NCBI RefSeq assembly: GCF_003369915.1
Contig: NC_046674.1
Coordinates: 21,641,657 to 21,705,656 of the forward strand
Source of the DNA: Drosophila miranda
Lineage: Eukaryota; Arthropoda; Insecta; Diptera; Drosophilidae
Direction of reading: 5' to 3'
Length of the DNA stretch: 64,000 nt
Below are positions 36,912-49,648 of this stretch, one piece after another (position 1 is the stretch's first letter; every line of letters starts with the position of its first letter). The position numbers and the translations under genes are program-made. The notes under the pieces are model-generated. The model did not search any database, had not been told where the DNA came from, and was given only the letters and a program-made list of their open reading frames with translations.

Positions 36912-39057
36912 TTAAAGACTGTTTCCGCACCACATATAGTTTTCAGTCTGAGGAGCACGCATCACGCCCACGCCACCGCCCAGGCGGCGGTAGTTCATGC
37001 AGCCACAGAGACGCCATTGATTCGTCTCCGGATCGTACACCTCGATGGTCTTCAGATAGGCGGAGCCATCAAAGCCGCCCACCGCGTACAGTTGTCCGTT
37101 CACCACGGCCAGGCCGACCTGCAAAAGCACACACGCGCGCACAGCACAAATGGAAGTTAAAAATCGTAGCTTAGGTTCGGAGACCTTTATCATCACTCAC
37201 CCCGCTGCGTCGCGAGGTCATGGCCACAATGGGGCTCCAGGTGTTGGTCAGTGGATTATAGCGCTCAGCGGACGAGAGCTCCATACAATCATCTCGCCCG
37301 CCAACGGCATAGATATAGTTGTTGAACACCGCACAGCCCAAGTGCTTGCGACGCGTGGACATGGGACTGACGGCCACCCATTTGTTTTGCCTGCAAACAC
37401 ATAGCCATTTGACATTAGTCCAGATACGGATCCAGGGGAGGAAGGTATTAAGGCACTCACCTAGGATCATAGCGCTCTACTGTATTCAAGGGACATTGGC
37501 CATCCGAGCCACCAATCGCATAGAGAAAACCGCCCAAGACGGCCACCGCGACGCCTAGACGTCGTGTGGTCATCGGGGCCACCTTGGACCACTTGTTCTC
37601 CTTGGGATCGTAGCGCTCCACGTGATTCAGGCACTGGACCCCGTCCTGGCCACCCACAGCATACAAGAAACCGTCTAACACCGCCACGCCCACACTGGTG
37701 CGGCACGAGGTGGTGGGTGCCACATCACAGGACCATTGATTCGTCTGCGGGTCGTAGCGCTCGATGCTGTTCAGGTAACTCTGACCGTCGTGGCCACCCA
37801 CAGCATAGAGTAGATCGTTGAGGACGGCCACGCCTACACCGCAGCGTCGCTTGCTCATGGGTGCAACCATTTTCCAGTCGTTGGTCTGCGGATCGAAGCG
37901 CTCCACTGAGGCAATTGCGTCGCCGGAGCACCAGCCTCCTACGGCAAACAGAACCTCGCCGCGACGTGTTGGCTTGCGGGGTCGGGTGCGTGGACCCTGC
38001 ATCAGAGGGCGCTCCTGGGGCAGCAGCAGATAGTTCTTGGCCTCATCCACTAGATCCCGGCAAGCCTCGTCGCTGCGGACCAGGAGATCGGCGCCCACAG
38101 TGCCGACCAGGAACTTTGGAGAGAGTAGAGGCATACGGACGTGTTGGAGTACCTTTAGAGGAGAGAAGCACAGAGGCATTATGATGCGCTGAAAGATATA
38201 ATCGAAAACTCACCTGGGCCAAATGCTGGCGCCTCTCGGCCACATTGTACTTTAGCCAGGACATGACCGCATTGAAGACCTGCTCCTCGGAGCGGACGTT
38301 AAGCTCGTCGCTGCAGATAATGTCCACCAGCTGGCCAACGGGCAGCAGCAAGAACTCCTCGCTCTCCATCACCTCCTGGAAGTTGTGCTGGGTAAATTTG
38401 TCGGCAATGCGAAGCAGCTCGCGGCAGGAGTGTGTGTCGGCAAAGGCTCGGATGCCCAGGCAGTTGGTCGGGTCCAGTTGGCGCTTGAGGAACTCGCAGC
38501 AAATGTCCTAGCAAATAAAAGATAACAACACTCCCCATGTAAACAAACACAACATACAAAGCAGTCGTTGATCTAACCTGGATCTCCACCAGCTGAAGCA
38601 GGCAGGCGGCTGGCAGCAGAGTCTGCACGTTGGACTCCTCGACAATGATGTGGGCCGTGTAGCAAAAGTCGATGAGCAGTTCCATGGCGTTCTCGTCGAT
38701 GTCGCGTATGGTGACCTCTGTTTGGCGTGACTCCTCCAGCTCTCCCGTGAACATTGCACAGAAGTAAGAGCTACAGGCGGATAGTATAACCCGATGGGCG
38801 AAGATTTTGCGCCCACCGACATTGAGCACAACGTCGCACAGCTCGCGATGGCGCCGCAGCATGTTGAGCTCGGTTAGCGTCACCTTTGGATGCTTCTCGG
38901 ATGTGTGCGAGAGGCGGGCCGGAGATGGTGGACGGTCCACGCCCGTGGTGCCGGCCACACCAAGGCCTGTGTTGCCTGCAGAACTAGCATTTCCACTTGC
39001 ATTTCCGACTGCAGCTGGGCCACTTCCTCCGCCCGTGGAGCCCGGAAGGTCGCCCAT
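36912..39057 (-). CDS. dbo: Diablo, KLHL20-type BTB-Kelch adaptor of Cullin-3 ubiquitin ligase
   Basis: Five coding exons on the minus strand: 39057-38578, 38507-38214, 38152-37461, 37390-37201 and 37118-36912, totalling 620 residues. After a Gly/Ser/Ala-rich N-terminus ([11 protein letters not shown]) come the BTB domain ([20 protein letters not shown], about residues 68-160), a BACK domain (to about 275) and six Kelch blades, each with a double Gly and YDP-type motif (for example [30 protein letters not shown]). BTB-BACK-Kelch proteins recruit substrates to Cul3. I chose the ATG at 39057 because MGDLPGS is the known diablo start. An in-frame ATG at 39159 would add 34 residues but probably lies in a 5' intron (acceptor 'tccacag' before 39114). 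The C-terminus ends MWCGNSL, shorter than the melanogaster protein. Confidence 0.96.
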
Positions 39058-39293
39058 TCTGTTCGCCGCTAAGCGCAGCGGGGCGGAAGCAACCCAACCC
39101 CACACGGCGTCTATCTGTGGATTTGAAGAATTGAGAAAATCTGTTTGAACTGGGAGCATTGTTAGTTTTTCCAGCGCGTTTTTCCCCTAGCCTTGTGAGA
39201 CAAACTGACACACAATGTAACACACAAACACACACAAGCGCAGGCACAGCCACTCATGTACACACACACATGGCGATGTCGATGTCCCAATAC

Positions 39294-39487
39294 CTTTGCT
39301 TCTCTGTTCTCCACGGATACAAAGCACGTCCAGGGCCAGCTGCAGGCGGAAAATTTCGGAAATGCAATTTTGCTGCTTGCTTAAAGCAACCACATTTGTA
39401 AAATTTTCGTTGCACAAAAGCGCTTATTTTTTTGCAAACAGAAAAATTATTTGGGCTGGAAAAATCGAAACTCCGTAGCTATGTAAT
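39294..39487 (-). other. dbo: Probable 5' untranslated exon of diablo
   Basis: The donor AAAG|gtattg ends this exon at 39294, and the downstream acceptor is at 39114. The upstream edge is set by the core-promoter motif at 39488-39498. The intervening intron contains the CA-rich tract at about 39210-39270. Confidence 0.45.
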
Positions 39488-39498
39488 CAGTGTGACCG
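39488..39498 (-). promoter_or_regulatory. Core-promoter Motif 1 of diablo
   Basis: Minus-strand CGGTCACACTG matches the Drosophila Motif 1 consensus YGGTCACACTR, the M1BP site found at starts of housekeeping genes. It lies about 430 bases before the diablo ATG. Confidence 0.75.
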
Positions 39499-40379
39499 CG
39501 GATTTATCGAGGGTCAGAAAATATACCGAAATATACCTTCACATTTTCCAAATATATGTACCGTAAATACCGCCCCTCTATTTAAAAAAGTGATCATCTA
39601 GAGTTTCGGAAAAAACTTTATGTCAATTATTTTTGTAGACCCATCCTACCACCTACCACCTACCTAAACCACCACGATGCCTTTCTCCAGTTCTGAACTA
39701 AAATTCGTCAAGGTTCATAATATTCGTGGAGTATATATTAATACCTACTAGTCGACAACGTCGATAGGAAATCATTTTCCCCGATCTTGATATTCAGCTT
39801 AATATTATTAGATAGCTATATGAGTTATATTTCTACAAGAATGGCTACATTTAAGGACCCCGTTGATTTGGATTGTGTCTGAAATAAGGTTTAAACAAAA
39901 AAGTCAAGAGCAATTTTCACCAAAAAAATTAAATTAAATAACAAATAACTACATATTTATTTACAAATGACAGATACACCTGTCTTAACTTAATTTACTA
40001 GTAAGGTGACATCGTCCCCTGTGGTGAGGAATCACTTTTTAAACTAGCCCCCTAGTCATTTAGAGGGATAAGCGCTAGAAAGAGATAGCAAACGTTTTAC
40101 GTTCTGCACTCTTCGTTTGTTATTGTTTCAGCTGACAGGAAGAGATATGTATTTGTTCGTTAATATATAAGCAATTCATACTATTTTCATTGTTTTCTGT
40201 TTTCGAGTTTATTCTTAAACAATAAAAAAGTAGACAATGAAAACAAATTATTAAAAATATGGAAATAATAATTTAAAAAAAGAAAAAATAAATTTGTGTT
40301 ATCTGTATATTTTGAAAATGAGACTTGTATTTCGGTATATTTCTGAGAGGCAGACGGGTTTATTTTATTGATAAATACG
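39499..40379. other. Intergenic region between divergent diablo and Dcp2 promoters
   Basis: About 880 bases of AT-rich DNA without coding potential, bounded by two Motif 1 sites pointing away from each other. A few scattered AT-rich tracts; no repeat recognised. Confidence 0.6.
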
Positions 40380-40390
40380 CGGTCACACTA
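40380..40390 (+). promoter_or_regulatory. Core-promoter Motif 1 of Dcp2
   Basis: Plus-strand CGGTCACACTA is an exact match to YGGTCACACTR, 784 bases upstream of the Dcp2 ATG. The 5' UTR from about 40390 to 41173 contains a possible internal donor (AAAA|gtacgt near 40874). Confidence 0.75.
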
Positions 40391-41173
40391 CGCGACGCTG
40401 ACGAGGAAGCGATTTTCCAGAAGTTGTAAAAAAACCTTTTTTAAAGTTACAAAATAGCTACTACATTTAAGTGCAAGTGTAAATAAATCGATACAGGTCG
40501 CGGATTGCATTGCATATAATAATAACTGAATTGAATAAGGAAAACTAGTGCGACACCACCAAGTAGAAAGTACGTGAAAAAACCAAAAGTGTGTCTGTGT
40601 GAGTGCGACGAGTTTTTTCATTCGCCTGAAGTGGAGCGAACCTATATTTGTGGATGGCTCTCCACAATAACACAACAAAAATAACAAATGCAGAAAATGT
40701 TGAGCAAACAGCAACACCAAACGATAGAACAATAGCGAAAGAATGTAAAAGAATCGTTAACAGGACACCAAAATTGCATTGGAAATTGAAATTCGTGCGA
40801 CAAAAGCAAAAGACTGCAGAAATTTTCAAAACTTGGCAGCCATATTTACTACAAAAACAAAGCTGTTGTAAAAGTACGTGACAAAACGCTTACACAGAAA
40901 ATATTCAGCCACACACACAAACACACCCAACTCATAAGCAGCGCACTTATATACACATCCACACAAAAACACACACACACACTCACATTTGCACACGTAC
41001 AGCGTGTTTGAGAGAGAGACTGAGAAGGGGAGAAACGCAAATGTGAATTAACATACAAACAAACAAATAAGAAATATTTTGCGCAAAAGACAGCCCCCCC
41101 TAAAAATTCAACAAATATTCAATTCAAATATTACATAAACAAACACTGCGCATCAGTTTGATATCGAAATATT

Positions 41174-44100
41174 ATGGAAATCGCACCATTGATTAGCAAC
41201 GCAGCCGTTGCCGCCGTCGCTGCCGTCTCAGCCTCTGCCTCGTCCACATATGCCTACGAGAGCGAGAGCCGAACCAGCAGAAGCAGTAGCAGCAAGGAAA
41301 ACGATAAAGGTAAGACTGATAAGCGAAAATGTCCCAAAATAGATTCACAACAAAGTCATAATCAAAATAAAGCAAACATTGCACAGATTATACAATTCAG
41401 CTTGTCTCTGTGTGAACTCCTCTCTCGCTACAACTCTCTATCTCCCTCTGTCTGCCAGTAGTTTTCCATGCATGTATGCAGAGTAGTACAATCTATGTAC
41501 TTGTATGTGTCCATGTGCAGCGCATCGTAGCGCAGCGCAGTCGCCCGCGAGTTGCAACACTTTTAGAGGAGGAGGTCGCTGAACCGAGCTAGACAGCCAT
41601 ATTTCTTTCAATTCTTTTAGAGGCCAACGGAGTGTAGCGACAATAACAATGCAAATAGTAATAGTTTTTTTGTTTTTGTTTTTAATGCTATTGCGCAATT
41701 TACGCTGGCGCAGATCATTGCCCAGCCGATTAGTCAGCAGTTTGCCAAGGTGCTCCCGTAGCCATTTGCGACATAAGTACATGCATATTTACGAACGGAG
41801 TAGACAGCATGGCAACAAACAATTTAAAGGTCGTACTTACATATGTACATATTTAATAGCTACTTGTCCACCCCTGGCACCCCTGATCGATGACCGATGA
41901 TCGATGGGTTATCCTATCCTATCCTGGCTGTTGACAGTTGACTCTGGTTCACAGAAAGCTCCGGCTCGGGCTCTCAGACTTTGGCGGTCAAAAGTAAAAT
42001 CAAACAACAAATTGACTGATCAAACACTGAAAATTCTGGGAGTTCCCCGCATATCAAGTTTGCAGAAACTTGAATAAAATTCTATAAAGATTTTTAGAAT
42101 ACAAAAAATACCAACCAGCACTGCTTGGGGGCTATCATATTGTCAGTATTTGTTTGCCCTTTGCTTATCTCTAGAGGTTTAATTTGGTTTTTTCCCCTTA
42201 TGTTTTCAAGTCAACAATCTGGCGTTGCTCGCTTCGCTGACGCTTCAGAAAGTGCTGAATATCAACAATAATAATAATAATAATAATAACAACAACAACA
42301 GCAGCAGCAATAGTGGGGCAGCCATCAGGCTAACTGAACAACAACGACGAAACCTCGACGAAATTCAAGCTGAGAATGATGTATTAAATAGGTTGCTTAA
42401 AAATGGAGCAGTTTTTACCAAAACACAGCCCACGCCCCCCATAACCATCGAGAAGAAAAGACAGAACCAGCAGCAACAGCATCAGCAGCAGTATCAGCAT
42501 GCACATCTGCAACACCAGCAGCAGCAGCAACAACAACAACAGCGGCAGCAGCAACAAGAGCAGCAACAGCAACAACAGCAGCAGCAGCAACAAAACAGCG
42601 CGCAGAAGCAACGCCTCGATTCATCCATATCATCCACACACTCATCGACATCAACGAACTCCTCCTATGGCAGCTCCTCCTCCGAAGATGTACTTGTGGC
42701 CGGGACCAGCACTAGCAGCAGCAGGAGAGCCCCAGGAACAGCGACAGGAACCATAGGAAGCTTAGCATCCGTAAAGGCGTCCAGCATTAAATTGCCAGAG
42801 AAATCGAAAATTCCGTCCGATATACTTGATGATCTGGCCAGTAGATTTATAATCAATGTACCGGACATGGAGCTAAACAATCTAATAAGAATATGCTTTC
42901 AAATCGAGTTGGCCCATTGGTTCTATCTGGATTTCTTTTGTGCCCCCGAAGTGAATGAAGATGGTGTGCCCACGATTGTACAGCGAAAGCTACCAGCGGT
43001 GGGGATCAAACAGTTTGCCATGCAATTGTTCCAAGTGAGTGTTTGCTTCCCTTCCCTTCCCTGCCCTTCCCTCCAATTACATATCTATCTAATGCCAATC
43101 GAATCGTTTATGTTGCCACACACAGCACATTCCCTTCCTGAACAAACATTTTGGCACTGTGGAACAAATACTGCAAGAGTGGAAGAACTACAAGATGTCG
43201 GTGCCCACATACGGTGCCATTTTGGTGTCTGAAGATCACAATCATTGCTTGCTAGTGCAGTCCTATTTCGCACGCAACTCGTGGGGCTTTCCCAAGGGGA
43301 AAATCAATGAGAACGAGGATCCAGCACATTGTGCAACAAGAGAGGTGAGTTTTTGTGTGGAATAAACATGGCATTTTAATTGATTTCTCTTCTTTTTAGG
43401 TTTACGAGGAAACTGGGTTCGACATCACCGACATCATCGATGCCAATGATTATATTGAGGCTTTTATCAACTATCAATATACGCGGCTGTATGTCGTGCG
43501 GAATATACCGATGGACACGCAGTTCGCTCCGCGCACACGCAACGAGATCAAATGCTGTGACTGGTTCCGTATTAATGATTTGCCGGTCAACAAGAATGAT
43601 GCCATATCGAAAGCCAAACTGGGCAAGAATGCCAATTCCTTCTTTATGATTATACCCTTTGTTAAGCGGCTCAAGAAGTGGGTGAGTGAGCGTCAGGCTG
43701 GCATCGGACCCCGTCGACGCAAATGCTCTGGTCAGCAAAGTCCCAAAGCAGCATCGCCAACCAATGGGAATGGCAGCTGCAAGAAGGATGCTGCTGCCTC
43801 GCGACGCCAGCGACACAAGTCCATGGGGGATTTGGATGGTGTCAAATTAAATAATCTCAATGGAAAACCGGGTGCCGGTTCCTCCGGGCCGGTGGCTTGT
43901 GCATCGGCCAACACCACAGGCACCATGAACATATGCAATAGCAACAAACGCAATAAACAAAATGGGGCTGCGGGCAGCAATCAAACCACGCCACTATCAA
44001 CGGCAACACACACTCCGGCAGCCACAACTCCCGGAGGAGGAAGTGCTGGAGCAGCTATATCATCGAAGCGTCAACTGTTCCATAGCCACAGTCAAAATGA

Positions 44101-44808
44101 TGCACAGCAGCAGCAGCAACAGCAGCAGGTGTCTCATGGCAATGACAAAGTAATCCACTAGTAATCTCATTTATTCAACTGTCTAATCCATTTGCAACAT
44201 CCATTCAATAGGTGGTCAGCTCCTTTGATTTGATACGAAAGGAGAAACAGCAGCTACTGAGGGCAGCCAAGTTGCAGAAGCAACACCAGACGCAGCAGCA
44301 ACAGCAACTAATTCAAGGCTTGCGCCCCAAGGTTGTGCAAAGTGAGAAGCAAGAAAATCATCATCAGCAACAGCAGCAGCAGCAGCAACAACAATCGCAG
44401 CTGCTGGTCAAGAAGAGCCTGGGACAACAACAGCAACAACCCACAACGGGCATGGACTTGATAGCCATGCTATCGGCTGCGGCGGCAGCTCAGCAAAAGA
44501 CACCAACAGCGGGACAGCCACGTCCACGGCCAGCATCGGTTTCGCTGAACTTCGAGGGATCCCCAACCACAGGACCATCGCAGCAGCAGCACAATCAGCT
44601 GCAGCGCATGCCCTCGGGGACTAATTTGAGGATTCTGAAGCGAGCCCAATCTCAGCAGCCGTCGCAGCAGCTGCAGCAGCAACAGCAGCATCAAAGTCAG
44701 GTAGGCGTGGGCACGCCTGCTTTAGGGCCGATGGACTTTACGCCCAACTTTAATTCGTGGACGAATTTTACATTCACCAAAAACTGGATAGAAAATGTGT
44801 TTTGCTAA
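41174..44808 (+). CDS. Dcp2: mRNA decapping enzyme Dcp2 (Nudix hydrolase)
   Basis: Hydrolyses the 5' cap of mRNAs in the cytoplasm and P bodies, releasing m7GDP, with Dcp1 as partner. Exons 41174-41309, 42211-43034, 43126-43344, 43400-44149 and 44212-44808 join in phase to 841 residues. A disordered leader of about 245 residues is rich in Asn and Gln (AAT/CAG-CAA runs). The Dcp2 N-terminal domain starts near IPSDILDDLASRFI and includes HWFYLDFFCAPE. The Nudix box at about 374-399 reads GFPKGKINENEDPAHCATRE then VYEETG, so the catalytic glutamates are present. Box B follows (WFRINDLP, KKWVSER). The C-terminal 350 residues are low complexity, Gln-rich and end NWIENVFC. Retaining the intron after 44149 would stop after VIH, a possible shorter form. 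Start choice: first ATG of an exon whose donor phase fits exon 2. Confidence 0.95.
42465..42598 (+). repeat. CAG/CAA repeat in Dcp2 coding sequence
   Basis: An imperfect glutamine-coding trinucleotide repeat mixing CAG and CAA with a few CAT, CGG and GAG codons. A shorter AAT/AAC/AGC run precedes it at about 42262-42311. Confidence 0.9.
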
Positions 44809-47800
44809 ACATATTCACACTATTTACTTCCTTCTATTCTATAAAAATTCTGATTGAATGCATTTTCAAGCAAAAGGCCAGATTACAGGGAATAAGATAT
44901 ATTTTTGGATGCTTTGTGACAGGAGAGAGAGAGAGAGACAGCTAAAGAGAAGAGACCCTGCCAGGAAGAAAGAAAGAAAGCATGCCAATTGCATTTAACA
45001 AGTACACATTTGTTATAAAAAACAACAACTAAACCTTAAACAACGTACCAACACTCAATAGACAACTAATCATGTCTAGTCCTAGGCTTTGGAGACTATG
45101 TATCGTGAAAGCTTCAAGAACTTTAATGATCTCCCACAGGAGAAATCACACTTTTCCACATATATATACCTAACATATATATATTCAACATTATATAGGG
45201 AACAGCAGGCATAAAAAATGAAATGATTTTCATACCAAAAACTCGAGTCTTCCGCTCAGCACACACGTAACGTAGCGCTTAGTTTATTCCATGGACAAGG
45301 ACAAGGACACAAAAGAGACGACATTGAGATTGAAGTACAATACAATACACAATTACTAATTATTATAAATATTGTTAAGAGTCCTTGCCGTGGAAGCTAA
45401 ACAGCTAAACGTTTATTGTGTGCGTGAACAAAGCCCCTACTTCGAGCCGTGTACGGCGTTTAAACGTATTTTTAGACAAAACCAACAAACTAAACTTAAC
45501 TAAAGCGTAGCTTTAATACGCCCTAAAACACTCACACACACACACACACACACCGAAAGTTTTGCCCCAGTTGCTGTGCAAGTATTCTTATTGAAGTCCT
45601 TTAACGACTCACCTGATGGATGAAATTTATGGGGAAAAATCGTGTTTGCGGGCAAGGGAAATAATTGGAATTTCTGGGCCGCTATACTGCCCGCCCCCTT
45701 CCCCCACCCCCCACCTAAGAGAAAGATGTGTAGAAAAGAATACAAATAATAACAATGTAAATAATTAAATTGTGATATCGTATTTCTTAGCACAATTGTG
45801 ATCTTAACAAAACAAAACGGCTAGCTACTACGTGCAACCAACCACAAACAACTTTTATAAGCGAACGAAGAGAGAGGACATTTTTAAACAATCAAACGAA
45901 ATTGCGCCCCTTAAAACCAGCGAAAAAACAGACACAGACACAGACAGACAGACAGAATGGGAGGCCATTGATTGAGCGTTTGAGCGACCCACAATGCGGG
46001 GCAATTATGAGGCATATCTTCAGGCAAGGCAATAGGCACAGCACCAATAAAATAAATAAGAACAGCCCAAGCGTAATGTTGCGCCGGGGATGCAATGCTG
46101 TGAGTGGATGTTGTTGATTGACAAACATTTAACGAATTTAAATTAGTTTAAATTTGAATGATTAAAACATATAGAAGGACGCTTAAAAGTATTTAAACGA
46201 TTTGTAAAGGATCAGAAGAGGATGATGTATATTTTTGTGAGCCACTAGTGCGTAAGTGATAGGAGGAGGAGAAACAGCAGACACAGCAGAAGCGAAACGA
46301 AACGAAAAGATACCTTCATGAAATATGTGTGTGTTAAGCCTTTTGATAATAATATCGTAGACTTCGTTCAAGTTTTCTACAAAGCCAAGTTTCCTATAAT
46401 TCATAAGCATGTCCGAAGCCTGTCCAACGATTCGGCTCGGTTCGTTCTCTCCACCAAGCATACATAGTCTCCAATGTGTGAAACTGTTGCCTATTAGCGT
46501 ATATCTTTAGACTAAGCCACTAAACAGAGTCGTCTCCATCTCCACACGCGGTCGTCACTCTAAACAACAACAACAACGAGAACAAGAACAAGAAAAGCTA
46601 GGAAAACTTCCCCTTAAGATGGCCTTTTGCTTATAATTCGCTTGATAAATTCTGTAACTTCAACCAAAAAATCCAAAAAATTTGCATTTGCTTAGAAATT
46701 TCTCAAATTTGACCTTTAAAGCTTTTTGAAAAGCCATATTAATTTCTATTTTTTATGTTTACATTTTGAGCTTCAAATTTTTTTTAAACAATTATTCTTT
46801 TAATTTGGATTTGGATAACATTGTACAAAAAACAAACAAACAAAAACGAAATATCCTATGATTTTACTTTAATTTCTGAAACGGAACTGCGTTTCCACAC
46901 TCCCCTTCCCCCGACAAATGTTCTATGAAATTGGCAATAATTTTTTTAGTATTGATATTTTATATTTTTTTTACAACAAACAATTAATTACGTGGGACAT
47001 TTGTCTGGGACAAAAAACAAAACAAACAAAACAAAAAAAACAAAAAAAAAAAATACAAGAAAGAAACAACCAAACCATCAAAGATTCAGCAAGCAATGAA
47101 TATCAAACTATAAACAAAATAAGAACTTTGTTAACAAAGCTTGGGAAATGAACTAAAAAGGAGAGAAAGCAAAGCAAATTAATTGTTGTACAATTTCGTT
47201 GTGAAAAAATCAAACATAATGCAAACTGAAACATTTCATTCGAGTCAAACGGAAAGTTTGTTTAAGCAACAACATAATCTTTATAATTTTAAGTGTGCAA
47301 AAAGTGTGTGCTGCTCCAAAATCCCAAAACAATACTATAGTTGATGTTCGTTTTAACTTATTTTTTTGAACAAGCATACCCATACCATAGCAATATGTAA
47401 CCATCATGAATGGGACCCTGGATAAACAAAAGTTAATTAATGCGAGTGGTGATGGACGCGCCATCATTAAGCCTAAAGAAAAATCGAGGACTCGCTCTAA
47501 ACTAAAATTGTTATGCATTTTAGACCATTTTATCCGACAAAGTGAACAAAGAACCACTATCAACACGTCCAAAACGAGAACTTAAGGTGCGTCCCAGACT
47601 CCAGACCTGAATAGATTGGCAGAGTGAACTGGAACTTAGTAAGAGAAATCCCCGTGAAGGATAACCATCCGTTTGCTACAAATCTATTCTGGTGCCAGCA
47701 CTTCCTTATAAATCATACGATATCAAAAACCCAATTTGTAGACTTTAAACCAAAACCAAGAAAATATAAAACAAACTTAAATCTCCAATCAAGAACAATT

Positions 47801-48020
47801 GTAACGTAAAGATTATCCAATCAAATAACTTATTTGTGGCATAATATATTTCCCAATATTTTCCCTGCCCCCCTCCCCACCCAAAATTCCGGCAATAAAT
47901 TGATGTATCAAGTTTTAATTATCCCTTTTTTTATTTGTTGTCTTCTTCCTCAGACATTTAGAAAGCAAAAGTGGATAGCCGTGTCTAGCTTCATTTATAT
48001 TTTATCGCGGGCATTATCCG
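44809..48020 (+). other. Dcp2 3' UTR and intergenic DNA
   Basis: AT-rich, with GA and CA microsatellites (about 44924-44939 and 45531-45553), AACAAA tracts and no recognisable coding sequence. The Dcp2 transcript probably ends within this stretch; no single poly(A) site could be singled out. The right edge is the breakpoint of the tandem duplication. Confidence 0.5.
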
Positions 48021-48234
48021 TCTACTTAGTAACTACTTAAAGTTGACGAGATCTAGTTCATTTGGTTCTTAGTGGGGACCATCTATGTTTTCGATTTTAA
48101 ATCATCGCCGATATGTCGATGATTACATCACTTCTCTTTTATTTTTTTCAACCGAATAAATATATATTTCACAAATATATATGTACATATGAGCGTATTT
48201 AGGATAATGATGGTTTTCTTACAATTAAAAATTT

Positions 48235-49482
48235 TCATTTTAAGGTTAGCGGCTTTGGTAGGCTTATGAAGTGGCCCCTATTATTGTCATTGGGCGGAGA
48301 ATATGAGTATCTACGTTTCCGCTGAAACGAATTCTCTATCGTCAGAAACTCACCCTGCTTAGAAGGGTTCTTCTTCCCATTCTGGTCTTTTGAGTGAAGC
48401 TGAGCGTGCTGAGCTTGGCTGGAAAGGCTGAGAGCTTCGCCACAACCGGGATGTGGGCACACGTACATTCCGTGAAAGGTCTTCATATGCTTGTTGTAGT
48501 TAGTCTCCAGGTAGTACGACTGGCCACAGTCGGGCAAATGGCACACATACAATGGTGAGGCATGATATACCGGCACTTCGTGTGATTTCAAATGCTTGTC
48601 CAAGTCCGCCTTGTTATCGAAGCTGTACGAACACTTGGAAAAGGTGCAGTAGAACCTATTGGAGATGTGCATGATAGAGGCGTGTCGAACGACCCCAGGG
48701 TAGCGATCGAAGACTTTCCCACATTCCACACAGCGAAAGTGAAAGCCCTTTGAACGACTCCAGATGGTGTTGTGCTGCTGGGTCTTCTCGTGATCCTTTA
48801 GCCTTTTCAGACAGTTAAATGTTTTGTCACACCTCCGACAAATGTAGCGGGGATCTACACGACTCAGTAAGCTGTGCGTGCGAATGTGGGAAATGAGACT
48901 CAACTCGACGTTACAACAGGTGCAAATAATTGTGGTCGCCGTGGTATTGTTCCTGTAAAATTTGGCCAATATAAGACCATCGTGCCGTACTGCAACGGCG
49001 AAGTTTTCAGTGGATGGTTTAACGGTGGCAGCTTTTGTTGAAACGATTGCCAAAAGCTCCTTCTTTTCTTCCAATACTGAGGAAACAGGAAGAGTCTGTT
49101 CGGGCATCAATTCAATGTTCTCCCAACCATCTATTTCCAGGGGGCTTTCCTCCTTAATCGTAATGTCAAAGGTTTCAGATGGGGCCGTCTTTGGTTGCGC
49201 TGCGGTCCAACGCCGGAGTGTTGCGCTCATGTCGAGCACATGTCCTAAACAAGGCTCACATATGCAAGATTTTTTCCTCAAAATGTAAGGCTATGAAAGA
49301 ATTCCAGGGATGATAAATATGTATGTGTGTATTTATTGCAATGCGTCGGTGCTTACATCAATGTTGTACCACACGACCAGCTTTTCCAGTAGTTCCTTTG
49401 AATTTTCGATCACTTCATTTTCGAGCTTAATGCCAACCGCCAGGTTGTCCTTGCACAATAGGCACGGTCGTCCCGCATCCAT
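48235..49482 (-). CDS. ZAD/C2H2 zinc-finger protein, copy A
   Basis: Exons 49482-49357 and 49290-48235 (minus strand; intron of 66 nt) give 393 residues. The N-terminus MDAGRPCLLCKDN supplies the first CxxC, and KKSCICEPCLGHV after the intron the second, a ZAD zinc-associated domain split by the intron. After an acidic linker come five to six C2H2-type fingers, including CRRCDKTFNCLKRLKDH, CVECGKVFDRYPGVVRH, CTFSKCSYSFDNKADLDKH and CHLPDCGQSYYLETNYNKH. The C-terminus is basic. ZAD-ZNF proteins are an insect-expanded class of sequence-specific nuclear DNA-binding proteins. A poly(A) signal (minus AATAAA) lies at 48143-48138. I do not recognise the specific orthologue. Initiating at the internal ATG-less TTG at 49281 would lose the ZAD, so the two-exon model is preferred. 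Confidence 0.88.
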
Positions 49483-49640
49483 GACTTGGTATTTAAATTA
49501 TTGTTTTACAGAAATTACAGAAAATCACACTGCAGAACAATCGACGCACAAACAATCGACATAATCGATGAAATCATTATCGGACTTCATCGATGTAAAC
49601 TATCACCACTATCGATCATTTTGGAACATTTTTTTGAAAA

Positions 49641-49648
49641 TATCGATA
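49641..49648. promoter_or_regulatory. DRE motif upstream of zinc-finger copy A
   Basis: TATCGATA, the DREF-binding core element, 159 bases before the copy A ATG, among several further ATCGAT sequences. Confidence 0.65.

Noticed and set aside
39058-39159. Upstream in-frame ATG of diablo adding 34 residues
   Set aside because: A good acceptor (tccacag) lies inside this stretch, and known diablo proteins start at MGDLPGS, so the upstream part is more likely 5' UTR or intron.
49310-49564. Plus-strand frames within the tandem repeat units
   Set aside because: Present in both units only because the DNA is duplicated; they are antisense to the ZAD exon and promoter.
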